The notes: generated by a model not told the origin, from the sequence alone. A stretch of 24,640 nt of DNA from Campylobacteraceae bacterium (GCA_019162915.1 JAFLKZ010000025.1:1-24640), one strand, 5' to 3'; counted from the stretch's first letter, positions 1 through 7,794 are shown. Made by a program: numbers and translations.

Positions 1-10
1 CTTTACTCAT
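1..10 (-). CDS. Start of a gene running off the left edge
   Basis: An ATG on the minus strand (8-10) opens a frame reading Met-Ser-Lys before the window ends. It lies 10 nt downstream of the stop of the small STAS-like gene, and a GGAA-type ribosome site precedes it. Position and spacing suggest the next gene of the chemosensory operon. A histidine kinase (CheA) would be a natural partner, but nothing of the product is visible. Confidence 0.35.
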
Positions 11-20
11 GATTATTCCA

Positions 21-272
21 CTACATCATTCCATAGGCATCCAAATAAAGGCTCATAGAATCTATGAAATCTATTCTAATGGAAGGTTTTGCTTTTTTGA
101 TACAAAAAAGAAGTGCAAAAAGTGCCGAAGTTACGGGTACACCATTTTGTGAACGCAGTAGCGTAATCTCTTCGATATAACCTAACCTATCTTTTACAAA
201 CGCTTGCAAAGCTTTAACCTCTTCTAAGTCTATCTCTATATCTAATTCTAAAATATCACCATCAATACACAT
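21..272 (-). CDS. Small STAS-like protein of chemosensory operon (83 aa)
   Basis: This is a short protein with no signal peptide or membrane segment. Its alternating strand/helix pattern (hydrophobic strand, then a helix around ALFALLFCIKKA, then a strand IRIDFI) resembles an abbreviated STAS or anti-sigma-antagonist fold. This is a fold-level impression, not a motif match. The ATG at 272 is chosen because AAGGG sits 5 nt upstream; an ATG five codons earlier (287) would place that ribosome site inside the gene. It follows the MCP gene after a strong hairpin and is followed 10 nt later by another start codon at the window edge, so it is probably part of the same chemosensory locus. It could equally be an unrelated small cytosolic protein. 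Confidence 0.6.
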   Translation of the reverse strand: MCIDGDILELDIEIDLEEVKALQAFVKDRLGYIEEITLLRSQNGVPVTSALFALLFCIKKAKPSIRIDFIDSMSLYLDAYGMM

Positions 273-308
273 GTAAGCCCTTTGCAAAAAAAAGATTTTT
301 GGTTATTT

Positions 309-337
309 CAGTGTCGCAGAAATTTTCTGCGACACTG
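309..337 (-). terminator. 13-bp perfect hairpin downstream of the MCP gene
   Basis: CAGTGTCGCAGAA at 309-321 is perfectly complementary to 325-337 with a 3-nt loop. The hairpin begins 5 nt beyond the MCP stop codon. Read on the minus strand, an eight-T run follows only about 16 nt after the stem, so it is not a textbook intrinsic terminator. It may be a weak terminator or an mRNA 3'-end stabiliser between the MCP and the small downstream gene. Confidence 0.55.
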
Positions 338-342
338 CTTTG

Positions 343-2328
343 TTAAAACTCTTTTAAGTCACTCTCTTCTAAAGGAAAAACATCTTCGTTATTTCGTCTT
401 GAAGTAGTCGTTTGCATCGGTTTGCCTTTTTTAGCAGGCATGCTGTTGAGTCGTTTAGGCGCCATACTTGGAGCTGAAATTCGCTTAATACTTCTAGTGT
501 TATTTCTTGAGCTCTCTTTTCCCATATCAAAACCAGCAAGTAATGCAAGTTCAGAGACATTATCTAACATGGAGATAGCTTGAGCATTAAGCTCTTCAGC
601 CGCTGCTGCTGTTTCTTCAGAAGCAGAAGCATTTTGTTGTGTGATTTGATCGACTGAACCCATCGCAATAGCGATCTGATTCATACCCTCAGCTTGCTCT
701 TTAGCAGAAATAGCAATTTCTCCGATAAGGTCTGAAGTTTTTTTGATGCCATTTAAGATATCTGTAAAAGATTCTTTAGTTTTATTGGCAACATCAGTTC
801 CCATCTTGACTTGGTCGATGCTCGTTTCGATAATACCCGTGATTTCTTTTGCCGCACCCGCACTTCGTTCCGCAAGGTTTTTAACCTCTTCGGCAACAAC
901 AGCAAAGCCTCGTCCATGTTCACCTGCACGCGCTGCTTCGACGGCTGCATTAAGTGCAAGAAGATTAGTTTGGAAAGCTATCTCGTCGATAGTTTTGATA
1001 ATTCTTGCTATCTTTTGAGAAGAAGCAGTAATTTGCTCCATTGCACCCATAAGTTCAACTACGCGTTGATTGCCCACTTTTGCCGCGTCATTGGAGTGTT
1101 GTGCTAAGATATTGGCTTCTCTACTATTTTCTGCATTTTGATTGTTACTAGCCGTAGCTTGTTCTATCGTCGCACTGACTTCTTCAACACTACTTGCTTG
1201 TGAACTTGCACCCTCTGCTAATGAAACGGACGCTGAGCTTATTTGCTCACTAGCACTGACTACTTGCGTTGTTCCCTCTGAGAGTGATTTAACAGATTCA
1301 GTCACAATTTTAACGATACTTCTAATGATAAAGAAAGCAACAAGAATGCTCATCAACAATGCAGTAATAAGCCCTATAATCATCACCCAAGAAGCAACGC
1401 TCAAAGATGTAGTTGACTCATTTGCAATATCAATTGTGTTTTTAACACCCAAATCAACGACTGCTTCTGCTGCACCTAAAACTTCATTAGCCACTTTAAC
1501 ACGTAGTACATTTTCTATAGCTGTTTCTTGTAGCACAACGATGAAACCTTTAAGTGCCGTTTCATAATTTTTAGCTGATGTCTCAATATTTTTAAGCTGT
1601 TCTACGTTAACAGGACGAGATGTCGTCGTTCTTATCTCGGCAATACTTTTATAAATAGCATCAAAGCCTTTTATGGCTGTCTCTAAAAGTGTAATATCTC
1701 TTTTAACTTGTGCCCTTTGTCCTTCTATTCTCGCTACATTGCCTAAGTCTATAATGTCATTTATCTTATTTATTTTTCCCAGTCTATCTAATAATTTAGA
1801 GAGTTCTATCTTTGATTCCATCTCTTGTTTCATCTGTACATTTTGGGTGGAAAGATAATCAGCCGCATTTTTCATAAAAGTAGTTGCATTTTCGACCATG
1901 CTGCTATCAAGACTCTTTTTGCGTACCAATATCTTTTCACTACGCTCCACAGAAGCCATATAATCACCTAATGATTTTGAAGCAATTTTTTCATTCTCAA
2001 TAAGTGCTTTTAAGTTGTATTTTTTACCCAACTCTTGCGCTTGAGCAAGGTACTTTTGAAGCTCAATAAATCCTTTTTTTGAATTAGCTAGAGCAGTTTC
2101 ATCATCTTGCATTGAAAATGCACGAATATCATAACGAATTTGGTTAGCGACCTTAAAAACCTCACTGGCCACTTGCACCTCTGGCGCATAGATATCTGAA
2201 AGCCTAGCAGAATCACTTGCAGCACTCCGCATGTTAACAACACCAATAGCACCTAACACTAAAGTGATAAATACCAAAATACCAAATCCTATAGAAATTC
2301 TTTTTCCTAAAGTCATATTACTGCCCAT
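343..2328 (-). CDS. Methyl-accepting chemotaxis protein, large helical sensor, no clear HAMP (661 aa)
   Basis: This is a transmembrane chemoreceptor that feeds a CheA/CheW array. Transmembrane helices lie at about residues 12-32 and 311-335. They bracket a periplasmic region of about 275 residues, rich in helix-forming residues, which matches the size of a helical bimodular (HBM) or extended four-helix-bundle ligand domain. The cytoplasmic signalling hairpin is unmistakable: its tip lies at about 449-482 with the near-invariant core QTNLLALNAAVEAARAGEHG. After the second membrane helix the protein passes almost directly into the coiled-coil signalling region, and I see no convincing HAMP domain. 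The Ser/Lys-rich tail (about 610-661) has no E. coli-type NWETF pentapeptide. The start at 2328 has AAAGGA upstream, inside the end of cheW, with the cheW stop 3 nt before it; an ATG four codons in is possible. It is third in the operon after a CheY-like regulator and CheW. The ligand is unknown. Confidence 0.93.
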   Translation of the reverse strand: MGSNMTLGKRISIGFGILVFITLVLGAIGVVNMRSAASDSARLSDIYAPEVQVASEVFKVANQIRYDIRAFSMQDDETALANSKKGFIELQKYLAQAQELGKKYNLKALIENEKIASKSLGDYMASVERSEKILVRKKSLDSSMVENATTFMKNAADYLSTQNVQMKQEMESKIELSKLLDRLGKINKINDIIDLGNVARIEGQRAQVKRDITLLETAIKGFDAIYKSIAEIRTTTSRPVNVEQLKNIETSAKNYETALKGFIVVLQETAIENVLRVKVANEVLGAAEAVVDLGVKNTIDIANESTTSLSVASWVMIIGLITALLMSILVAFFIIRSIVKIVTESVKSLSEGTTQVVSASEQISSASVSLAEGASSQASSVEEVSATIEQATASNNQNAENSREANILAQHSNDAAKVGNQRVVELMGAMEQITASSQKIARIIKTIDEIAFQTNLLALNAAVEAARAGEHGRGFAVVAEEVKNLAERSAGAAKEITGIIETSIDQVKMGTDVANKTKESFTDILNGIKKTSDLIGEIAISAKEQAEGMNQIAIAMGSVDQITQQNASASEETAAAAEELNAQAISMLDNVSELALLAGFDMGKESSRNNTRSIKRISAPSMAPKRLNSMPAKKGKPMQTTTSRRNNEDVFPLEESDLKEF

Positions 2329-2331
2329 TTC

Positions 2332-2832
2332 CTATCCTTTATCACTAAGTGTTTTACTTAAATTTTGTACCACATTTAACTCTTCTTCGCCAAAAAGTGC
2401 TTTCAAATCTAATATCATGACAACTTTATTTTTAAGTTTAGCCATACTTTTAATAAATCTTGTATCTACCTGTGAGCCAAACTCTGGTGGTGCTGACATA
2501 TTTTCACTGTCAACATTAACCACTTCTTCTACTTTATCGACGATAAAACCGATATTTTTTCCCTCAATGGTGATGATAACAATAGCAGTGTACATCTGCG
2601 GTTCAACCTCAGGCATATCAAACTTGAGTCGCATATCAACTACGGGAATGATATTGCCCCGAAGATTCATCACACCTTTGATAAATTTTGGCGTTTTAGG
2701 AACAGCCGTAGTTTTCATCATCGCGATAATCTCTTTGACATCAAAAATATCTACGCCATAAACCTCTTCTTCTAAGTAAAAAGTGAGAAATCGGTTGGTG
2801 TTTAACCCAACTTTTGTTTTGGTTTTTTCCAT
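2332..2832 (-). CDS. cheW: CheW-type chemotaxis coupling protein (166 aa)
   Basis: This is a single-domain adaptor that links chemoreceptor tips to the kinase CheA. The CheW fold spans about residues 13-150. The hallmark segment NLRGNIIPVVDMR (about 57-69) and the later GFIVDKVEEV stretch are both present. Its length is normal for CheW (150-170 aa). It starts 2 nt after the response regulator's stop and ends 3 nt before the MCP start, so the three genes form one transcription unit. With its own MCP and receiver next door it is probably a dedicated CheW for an accessory chemosensory system rather than the main flagellar CheW, but this cannot be settled from the window. Confidence 0.93.
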   Translation of the reverse strand: MEKTKTKVGLNTNRFLTFYLEEEVYGVDIFDVKEIIAMMKTTAVPKTPKFIKGVMNLRGNIIPVVDMRLKFDMPEVEPQMYTAIVIITIEGKNIGFIVDKVEEVVNVDSENMSAPPEFGSQVDTRFIKSMAKLKNKVVMILDLKALFGEEELNVVQNLSKTLSDKG

Positions 2833-2834
2833 GT

Positions 2835-3221
2835 TTATAGTCCCAACACCATACTTATAGCTTTTACAAGCTTCTCGTCACTAAAGGGTTTAACCATCCA
2901 GCCTGTTACGCCAATAGCTTTACCTCTTGCCTTCATCTCAGGGGAACTCTCGGTTGTCAATATTAAAATAGGTCTATTTTTGAATTTATCGTGTGACTTT
3001 AACTGTTCGGAGAGATCAAGCCCACTCATCTGCGCCATGTTAATATCGCTAATGAGAAGATCATAATCTTCTGCACCATTTAAAAGTGCTTCTAAAAGTT
3101 CTGCGGGATTGAGATAGGTTGCAAACTCGATGATTCCTTTGCCTATCATCTCTTCTAAAGCCATCTCAGCTGTTGCTAAAATCGTCTTAGAATCATCGAC
3201 TAAAATTACACGCTTGCCCAC
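2835..3221 (-). CDS. CheY-like single-domain response regulator (128 aa)
   Basis: This is a stand-alone receiver domain with every catalytic residue: acidic pair D9/D10, phospho-acceptor D59 (in LLISDIN), T89/T90 and K111 (in MVKPF). There is no output domain, so it should act by protein-protein contact as CheY does. The start is GTG at 3221, set by AAGGAG 5 nt upstream. It is the first gene of the minus-strand chemosensory operon and divergent from the J-domain gene across only 41 nt. A possible -10 (TATAGT on the minus strand, 3252-3257) lies in that gap. Whether it targets the flagellar motor, or is a CheV-like or sink regulator, is unknown. Confidence 0.9.
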   Translation of the reverse strand: MGKRVILVDDSKTILATAEMALEEMIGKGIIEFATYLNPAELLEALLNGAEDYDLLISDINMAQMSGLDLSEQLKSHDKFKNRPILILTTESSPEMKARGKAIGVTGWMVKPFSDEKLVKAISMVLGL

Positions 3222-3262
3222 GCTATCTCCTTATTTTTGACATTTCCAAAAACTATACCTTT

Positions 3263-3877
3263 ATGGATATTAAAAAAGTATTAATTGACGTAAAAAAAAT
3301 TTATCTTAAAGGTGGAACTTCTTTTGCTTTAGCTTTACATATAAATAGAGGAGAAATTATGAGATTACGTTTAAGTGCTGATTGTATCACTGTTGATTTA
3401 TCTGAAAACTCATCACATTTCTTACATGTAAGCAACACCCTATCCAAAAAATTTAGTAAATCTTTTTGGGTCAATGAAACGCTTATCAACCTCCCAACTC
3501 AAAAAGAGATAAAAAAACGTAAAGAATTTTTAACCAGTTTATACTACACCTGTGCCTTTGCTTCTCAAACACAAAACCTAGCATTTTTACAAAAACTCAT
3601 CGCTTTGCATGACAAACCAATAAAAGTTATTCAAAAAGAAGCAAAATTTTCTCTTTTGCCGAAATGTCATACTACCAATGAGCACTATAAACTCCTAGAA
3701 GCAAATGAGGGTGAAAGCTTACAGAGTATTAGAAAAAAATATCTCAGCCTTGCTAAAACCTACCACCCAGATCACAATAGACAAACAAATGAACCATCAT
3801 ACACAGAAAAATTTCAAAAAATTCAAGAAGCTTACGCTAGTATTAAATCACAAAAAAGTAAGAAAAAAGCTGCTTAG
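3263..3877 (+). CDS. C-terminal J-domain (DnaJ-like) protein (204 aa, or 172 aa from the inner start)
   Basis: This is a putative co-chaperone that would stimulate an Hsp70 (DnaK) ATPase through its J domain at about residues 137-195. The signature HPD tripeptide is at 168-170, followed by the typical helix III FQKIQEAYASI. The J domain sits at the C terminus after about 135 residues I do not recognise, which contain no zinc finger or Gly/Phe region, so it is not DnaJ itself. No membrane segment is visible. The outer ATG (3263) has no ribosome site, while an in-frame ATG at 3359 is preceded by a near-perfect AGAGGAG, so the shorter 172-aa product starting MRLRLSAD may be the real one. The tRNA-Ala gene follows 49 nt downstream. 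Confidence 0.85.
   Translation: MDIKKVLIDVKKIYLKGGTSFALALHINRGEIMRLRLSADCITVDLSENSSHFLHVSNTLSKKFSKSFWVNETLINLPTQKEIKKRKEFLTSLYYTCAFASQTQNLAFLQKLIALHDKPIKVIQKEAKFSLLPKCHTTNEHYKLLEANEGESLQSIRKKYLSLAKTYHPDHNRQTNEPSYTEKFQKIQEAYASIKSQKSKKKAA
3347..3353 (+). promoter_or_regulatory. Strong ribosome binding site inside the J-domain frame
   Basis: AGAGGAG at 3347-3353 is followed by AAATT and ATG at 3359-3361. It is the best Shine-Dalgarno sequence in this neighbourhood and favours translation from 3359 rather than from the unsupported ATG at 3263. Confidence 0.6.
3422..3431. repeat. TTACATGTAA palindrome, copy 1
   Basis: Exact 10-nt palindrome inside the J-domain gene, where it encodes the Leu-His-Val of a FLHVSN segment. 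One of seven exact copies in the window. Confidence 0.7.
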
Positions 3878-3926
3878 AGCTTTTCTTAAGCTACGCTTGG
3901 GTAAAATTTTAATTCCACTTTGATGT

Positions 3927-4002
3927 GGGGCATTAGCTCAGCTGGGAGAGCGCGACGCTGGCAGCGTCGAGGTCAGCGGTTCGATCCCGCTATGCTCCAC
4001 CA
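3927..4002 (+). tRNA. tRNA-Ala (anticodon GGC)
   Basis: A complete 76-nt cloverleaf can be folded by eye. The acceptor stem GGGGCAT pairs with ATGCTCC (one G-T). The D-arm contains AGCTCAGCTGGGAGAGC. The anticodon stem CGACG/CGTCG encloses loop CTGGCAG with GGC at 3960-3962. The T-arm is AGCGG-TTCGATC-CCGCT, and CCA is genomically encoded. GGC reads GCC and GCU alanine codons. A possible -10 (TAAAAT at 3902-3907) lies upstream. No other tRNA or rRNA lies next to it. Confidence 0.96.
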
Positions 4003-4145
4003 TCTACTTTAGGACTTTAAAGCCAATTTTGTAAAACTTAAAAAACTTAGTCCTCCCACTTTTTTTCCCCCTAAAAAATGTAAAACTCTAAATTTATTCC
4101 ACTATTGTCTTCTCAAAAATCCTTTATTTTATTTTAAAAAATAGT

Positions 4146-4151
4146 TATAAT
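4146..4151 (+). promoter_or_regulatory. Candidate -10 box for the second MCP
   Basis: A perfect TATAAT lies 64 nt upstream of the MCP start at 4216, in a very AT-rich 213-nt gap after the tRNA. No convincing -35 is present, which is usual for sigma-70-type promoters in Campylobacterota. The rest of the gap shows nothing else I can support. Confidence 0.4.
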
Positions 4152-4215
4152 ATTGATAATTATTTGAAATTTATCTTTTTATTTTTAAAGATGGAAAGTA
4201 CTTAAAAGGATATAA

Positions 4216-5916
4216 ATGTATACAAATCTATCTCTTGCTAAAAAATTAAGTTTTTTTGGAATATGTGTTTCCCTTCTACTGATACTCTCTCTTGGATTCA
4301 AATTTATTTCATTGCAAAATATTGAAAAAGAGTTTGGGAGATTCTCAAAAAATGGTGTTGATGGAAAAATTATCACTTTAGAGATTGAATCAAAACTTAA
4401 TTATATTAGTCGATGCACACGCGATATTATGCTTGGTAACGCATACGAAAAAAATATAGAAGAAATACATAAATCAATCGCGCATATTGAGAAAAATTTC
4501 GACGTCCTTAAAATAACTCTAAACGGTCTATATAACGAAGAAAATCAAATAAAAACTGTCGAAAATGCGAGAATAACAACACTCGCTTTTGTCAATGATG
4601 GTTATATAAAAATGCAAGAACTTGGTAAAGTAGAACGTAGTGCTAATGTTCTTGCCCTCATGTATCAACGCTACAAAAAAGATGCCACGCCTCTTGCCAA
4701 TGCAAGTAGAGAACATTTTAGTCAAATTATCAAATCAAAAGATGCGCTATTAAAAACACTAACGGTTGATTTTGAAACTAAAATCACTGCACTTCAACGG
4801 GGCATTATCACAGAATCTATCATTCTATTATTAATTATAATGACCTATTTTTTCTTTTTTTCACGCGCACTACTTGTATCCATAGAAGAGCTCAAAAAAG
4901 GACTTCTTTCATTTTTCTCATTTTTAAATCACGAGAATAATCAAGTACCAAAATTAGAAATAAAAGCTAATGATGAAATTGGTCAAATGGCATTACTTAT
5001 CAATCAGAACATTGAACGTACACAAGTAACTATGAGTTGTGACGAAGCGTTTGTTTTAGATGTTCAACGCTTTGCTAATGAAATAGCCGCAGGTAATATG
5101 CTTGCTAAAATTGAAAAAACACCGTGCACAAAAAGTCTACAAACCTTACATGAAATATTGGTAAAGATGCAATATGACCTTGAACACACCATTGCACGTA
5201 ATGTTCCAATGTTACTAGACATTTTAGAGCACTATAAAAAACAAGATTTTACGAAACGCTTTCCAAATCCTTATGCAAAAATTGCAATTAGTGTTAATGC
5301 TCTTGGCGATGAAATTTGCTCCATGCTACATTCATCAAAACTAAGCAGTGAAAATTTACATTCTAGGGCTAGTGAATTAGAATCACTAATGGAAAATTTA
5401 CAGCTTGCTACCAATGCACAAGCATCTAGTATTGAAGAGACTGCTGCTGCTATGGAGCAGATTACCCAATCTATCAATACGACTTCAGTGCGCACCAAAG
5501 ATGTTGTGAGTCAATCTGAGCAGATTAAATCCATCATTAATATCATCAGCGATATCGCGGATCAAACGAATTTACTAGCATTAAATGCTGCTATTGAAGC
5601 AGCACGGGCGGGAGAACATGGAAGAGGATTTGCGGTTGTTGCAGATGAGGTACGCAAACTTGCAGAGCGTACCCAAAAAAGTTTAGGAGAAATTAATGCA
5701 AGTATTAATCTACTTACCCAATCCATTAGTGATATTGAAAATGTTATCAGTGAACAAGCTGATGGTATTTTACATATTAGCCAATCATTATCTCTTATCG
5801 ATAGTAATACACGCAAAAATGGAACTATTGCAGAAAATATTATGACTATTTCAAAAGAGGTAAATTCTATGAGTGATGCAATGCTCAGAGAAGTGAACAA
5901 AAATAAATTTGAATGA
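4216..5916 (+). CDS. Methyl-accepting chemotaxis protein (566 aa)
   Basis: This is a membrane chemoreceptor. Transmembrane helices are at about residues 11-32 and 198-221, around a periplasmic helical domain of about 165 residues of four-helix-bundle size. After the second helix comes GLLSFFSFLN, a type of segment I associate with Campylobacterota receptors. Two weak HAMP-like stretches follow (about 225-275 and 280-370). The signalling hairpin has its tip at about 446-482, with QTNLLALNAAIEAARAGEHG. The C-terminal return arm is short and there is no tether pentapeptide. AAAGGA 6 nt upstream supports the ATG at 4216. It is a single-gene unit with a TATAAT upstream, separate from the minus-strand chemosensory operon. 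The ligand cannot be inferred. Confidence 0.92.
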   Translation: MYTNLSLAKKLSFFGICVSLLLILSLGFKFISLQNIEKEFGRFSKNGVDGKIITLEIESKLNYISRCTRDIMLGNAYEKNIEEIHKSIAHIEKNFDVLKITLNGLYNEENQIKTVENARITTLAFVNDGYIKMQELGKVERSANVLALMYQRYKKDATPLANASREHFSQIIKSKDALLKTLTVDFETKITALQRGIITESIILLLIIMTYFFFFSRALLVSIEELKKGLLSFFSFLNHENNQVPKLEIKANDEIGQMALLINQNIERTQVTMSCDEAFVLDVQRFANEIAAGNMLAKIEKTPCTKSLQTLHEILVKMQYDLEHTIARNVPMLLDILEHYKKQDFTKRFPNPYAKIAISVNALGDEICSMLHSSKLSSENLHSRASELESLMENLQLATNAQASSIEETAAAMEQITQSINTTSVRTKDVVSQSEQIKSIINIISDIADQTNLLALNAAIEAARAGEHGRGFAVVADEVRKLAERTQKSLGEINASINLLTQSISDIENVISEQADGILHISQSLSLIDSNTRKNGTIAENIMTISKEVNSMSDAMLREVNKNKFE

Positions 5917-5987
5917 GCCTACCATAGACTTCTTACAAAACTTAATTAGTACCAATAGGTAGCGCTTATATCTATATAAATACTATT

Positions 5988-6018
5988 TTGCATTTTATAA
6001 GCACATTTACACTATAAT
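5988..6018 (+). promoter_or_regulatory. Candidate promoter for the small protein/LysE pair
   Basis: TTGCAT (5988-5993) and TATAAT (6013-6018) are separated by 19 nt, slightly long. They lie about 100 nt upstream of the start at 6118, leaving a leader of about 90 nt. The remainder of the gap after the MCP (5917-5987) holds only weak inverted repeats. Confidence 0.45.
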
Positions 6019-6117
6019 CCCGCATAAAAATGGGTACTACTCCAACGAAACATGGCACTTTGCCATTAATTTTGACCAATCTTATCTCACCTATTTCAAA
6101 AAATACAAGGAAAAATC

Positions 6118-6336
6118 ATGGGCGCCATCATCAACAACAGCGTTAAAATGGAAAAAGGTTACAAACTAGCAGCACTTTGGAACCAACAAAAGAAATTCAT
6201 CATAGCCTCTCAAAAGCAAGCTTTGGGCGAAAAAGGTGCGGTAAACTCGGATATCGCTAAAATGAGCGATGAGCGTAAAGCAAAAGCAAAAGCAAAAGCA
6301 AAACAAGTCAAACTGGCACGCAGAAAAAATAAATAG
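6118..6336 (+). CDS. Small lysine-rich protein of unknown function (72 aa)
   Basis: I do not recognise this protein. It is highly basic: about 16 of 72 residues are Lys, and the C-terminal third is an alternating Lys-Ala run (KAKAKAKAK) encoded by a hexanucleotide repeat. There is no signal peptide or membrane helix, so it should be cytosolic and might bind nucleic acid. AAGG 7 nt before the ATG supports the start, and a promoter-like pair lies upstream. Its TAG stop shares a base with the GTG start of the LysE-type exporter, which implies translational coupling. That coupling leaves open either a genuine small protein or a Lys-rich leader that senses lysyl-tRNA supply. Both are inference. 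Confidence 0.7.
   Translation: MGAIINNSVKMEKGYKLAALWNQQKKFIIASQKQALGEKGAVNSDIAKMSDERKAKAKAKAKQVKLARRKNK
6277..6300 (+). repeat. Tandem hexamer (AAAGCA)x4
   Basis: Four perfect AAAGCA copies encode the Lys-Ala repeat of the small basic protein. Slippage would add or remove Lys-Ala pairs without changing the frame. Confidence 0.8.
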
Positions 6337-6962
6337 TGGAACTCTCCCTCTGGACATATCTTGTCGCCATCACACTGCTTACAATGACCCCAGGGGCAGA
6401 TACGATGATGGTGATTAGAAACTCACTTCGAGGTGGGTTAAAAGATGGATTCGTGTCGAGTTTAGGCATTTGTTTGGGTCTATTTGTCCATGCTTTTTTA
6501 TCAGCAGTAGGCATTTCAGCTATTTTACTCTACTCCGCTACCGCCTTTATGTTTTTAAAATCTATCGGGGCGCTTTATCTTTTGTGGTTGGGATTTTCAA
6601 ACTTTAAAGCATTTTTTAAAAATGAGTATAACTACAATCAGCAGACAAAAAAAGCCGTATTTCACTTTTGGATATCGCTTCGTGAAGGTTTTTTATCTAA
6701 TGTTCTCAATCCTAAAGCGGTGATTTTCTATATGGCTTTTCTCCCACAGTTTATCGCTCCTAATGCGTCAGCTCTTTTACAATCAATGTTTTTAGCCTCT
6801 TTACATTTCATTATTGCCATGATTTGGCAAGGACTGCTCATCTATGCTATTTGCTCTGCCAATGGATTTATCATGAGAAAATCTGTACGAAAGAGCCTTG
6901 ATTTTATCTCAGGCTCGATCATGGTACTTTTAGGAATTAAACTTTTTTTAGAAAAACGATAG
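6336..6962 (+). CDS. LysE/RhtB-family amino-acid exporter (208 aa)
   Basis: This is an inner-membrane exporter of the LysE/RhtB superfamily, which expels amino acids such as lysine, homoserine, threonine or leucine. It has about six hydrophobic segments. The N-terminal family signature TPGADTMMVIRN (about 18-29) and the central NPKAVIFYMAFLPQF (about 128-142) are clear. Its length matches the family (200-215 aa). The start is GTG at 6336, overlapping the stop of the Lys-rich small gene by one base; the frame begins at the expected family N terminus, so this start is preferred over internal ATGs. Substrate is unknown. Its stop codon directly abuts the stop of the convergent epimerase-like gene. 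Confidence 0.9.
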   Translation: MELSLWTYLVAITLLTMTPGADTMMVIRNSLRGGLKDGFVSSLGICLGLFVHAFLSAVGISAILLYSATAFMFLKSIGALYLLWLGFSNFKAFFKNEYNYNQQTKKAVFHFWISLREGFLSNVLNPKAVIFYMAFLPQFIAPNASALLQSMFLASLHFIIAMIWQGLLIYAICSANGFIMRKSVRKSLDFISGSIMVLLGIKLFLEKR

Positions 6963-7778
6963 TTAGGCTAAAATTTTCTTCAGTGATGCTTCTAATTCAC
7001 CGTATTCAAATACAAAACCTTTATCCAAAAATGCTTTAGGATAGGCTTCTTTACTATCCAAAAGAACAACTGCGCCTTCTGAAAAAAGCATCTTAACGAT
7101 AAAAGAAGGAAGTGGTATCAGTGTTGGTCGATGAAGGACTTTTCCGAGTGTTTTGGTAAAAATATAATTTGTCACAGGATGAGGAGAAGTAGCATTAAAA
7201 ATGCCTTCGAGCTTTTTTTCGAGCACAAAGTGATACATACTCATCAAATCATCAATATCGATCCAACTGGTTATCATTCTACCATCGCCTATAATGCCCC
7301 CAAGCCCTAGTTTAAAGGGAGGCACCATTTTTTCTAAAGCTCCTCCAAGTCCTAGCACTACACCAAATCTTAAAATAGTCGTTCTTTTTTCACATTTGTG
7401 AGCCTCACTTTCCCAATCATGGGCAAGTTTGCCTAAAAAATCATCTCCAAGTTGCGTAGTTTCTTCGTTACATGTAACGTTATTAGGATAAATCCCCACC
7501 GCAGAAGTGGAGATAAAATGTTCAACTTTACTTTGGTTAATAGCACTTACTAATTTTTTAGTTGTTTCAATACGACTATCATAAAGTATTTTTTTGTACG
7601 CCTCATCCCATCTTGCAACAATGGGTGCGCCTGCTAAATTCACAACAGCATAAACTTCTTTAAGTTTTTCAATGATAGTTTCAACATCATCTTGACGCTC
7701 AATCACGATAAAATTTGGAAATTCTTTTTTCAACGCATTTGCTACAAAACCACTCGCACCACTTATCGCTATTTTCAT
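6963..7778 (-). CDS. TIGR01777/SDR39U1-type NAD(P)-binding epimerase-like protein (271 aa)
   Basis: This is an extended short-chain dehydrogenase/reductase of the YfcH/SDR39U1 group, cytosolic. The Rossmann motif GASGFVA starts at residue 7, VVNLAGAPI at about 47, a STSAVGIYP strand at about 92, and a C-terminal domain typical of the group (HRPTLIPLPSF, then SKEAYPKAFLDKGF). The reaction is unknown for the family. The ATG at 7778 is chosen because it begins directly at the Rossmann strand and has AAGGG 5 nt upstream. The frame is open further upstream, but that extension would overlap the NosL-like gene and has no family counterpart. It begins 16 nt after the last nos gene, so it is probably co-transcribed with the nos cluster, although no role in N2O respiration is known. 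Confidence 0.88.
   Translation of the reverse strand: MKIAISGASGFVANALKKEFPNFIVIERQDDVETIIEKLKEVYAVVNLAGAPIVARWDEAYKKILYDSRIETTKKLVSAINQSKVEHFISTSAVGIYPNNVTCNEETTQLGDDFLGKLAHDWESEAHKCEKRTTILRFGVVLGLGGALEKMVPPFKLGLGGIIGDGRMITSWIDIDDLMSMYHFVLEKKLEGIFNATSPHPVTNYIFTKTLGKVLHRPTLIPLPSFIVKMLFSEGAVVLLDSKEAYPKAFLDKGFVFEYGELEASLKKILA
7468..7477. repeat. TTACATGTAA palindrome, copy 2
   Basis: Exact copy inside the epimerase-like gene, read there as Thr-Cys-Asn. The inverted symmetry extends to AACGTTACATGTAACGTT. Confidence 0.7.
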
Positions 7779-7794
7779 TTTAACCCTTTTTAAC

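Noticed and set aside
743..1858. Several plus-strand open frames across the first MCP gene
   Set aside because: They are antisense to an unmistakable MCP signalling domain and show no domain features or ribosome sites.
6053..6065. TGGCAC...TTTGCC as a sigma-54 promoter for the small Lys-rich gene
   Set aside because: The GG and GC elements are too close together for the -24/-12 spacing, and the match is part of a short inverted repeat.
6277..6300. (AAAGCA)x4 as a phase-variation tract
   Set aside because: Unit length is a multiple of three, so slippage cannot switch the frame off; only four copies are present.
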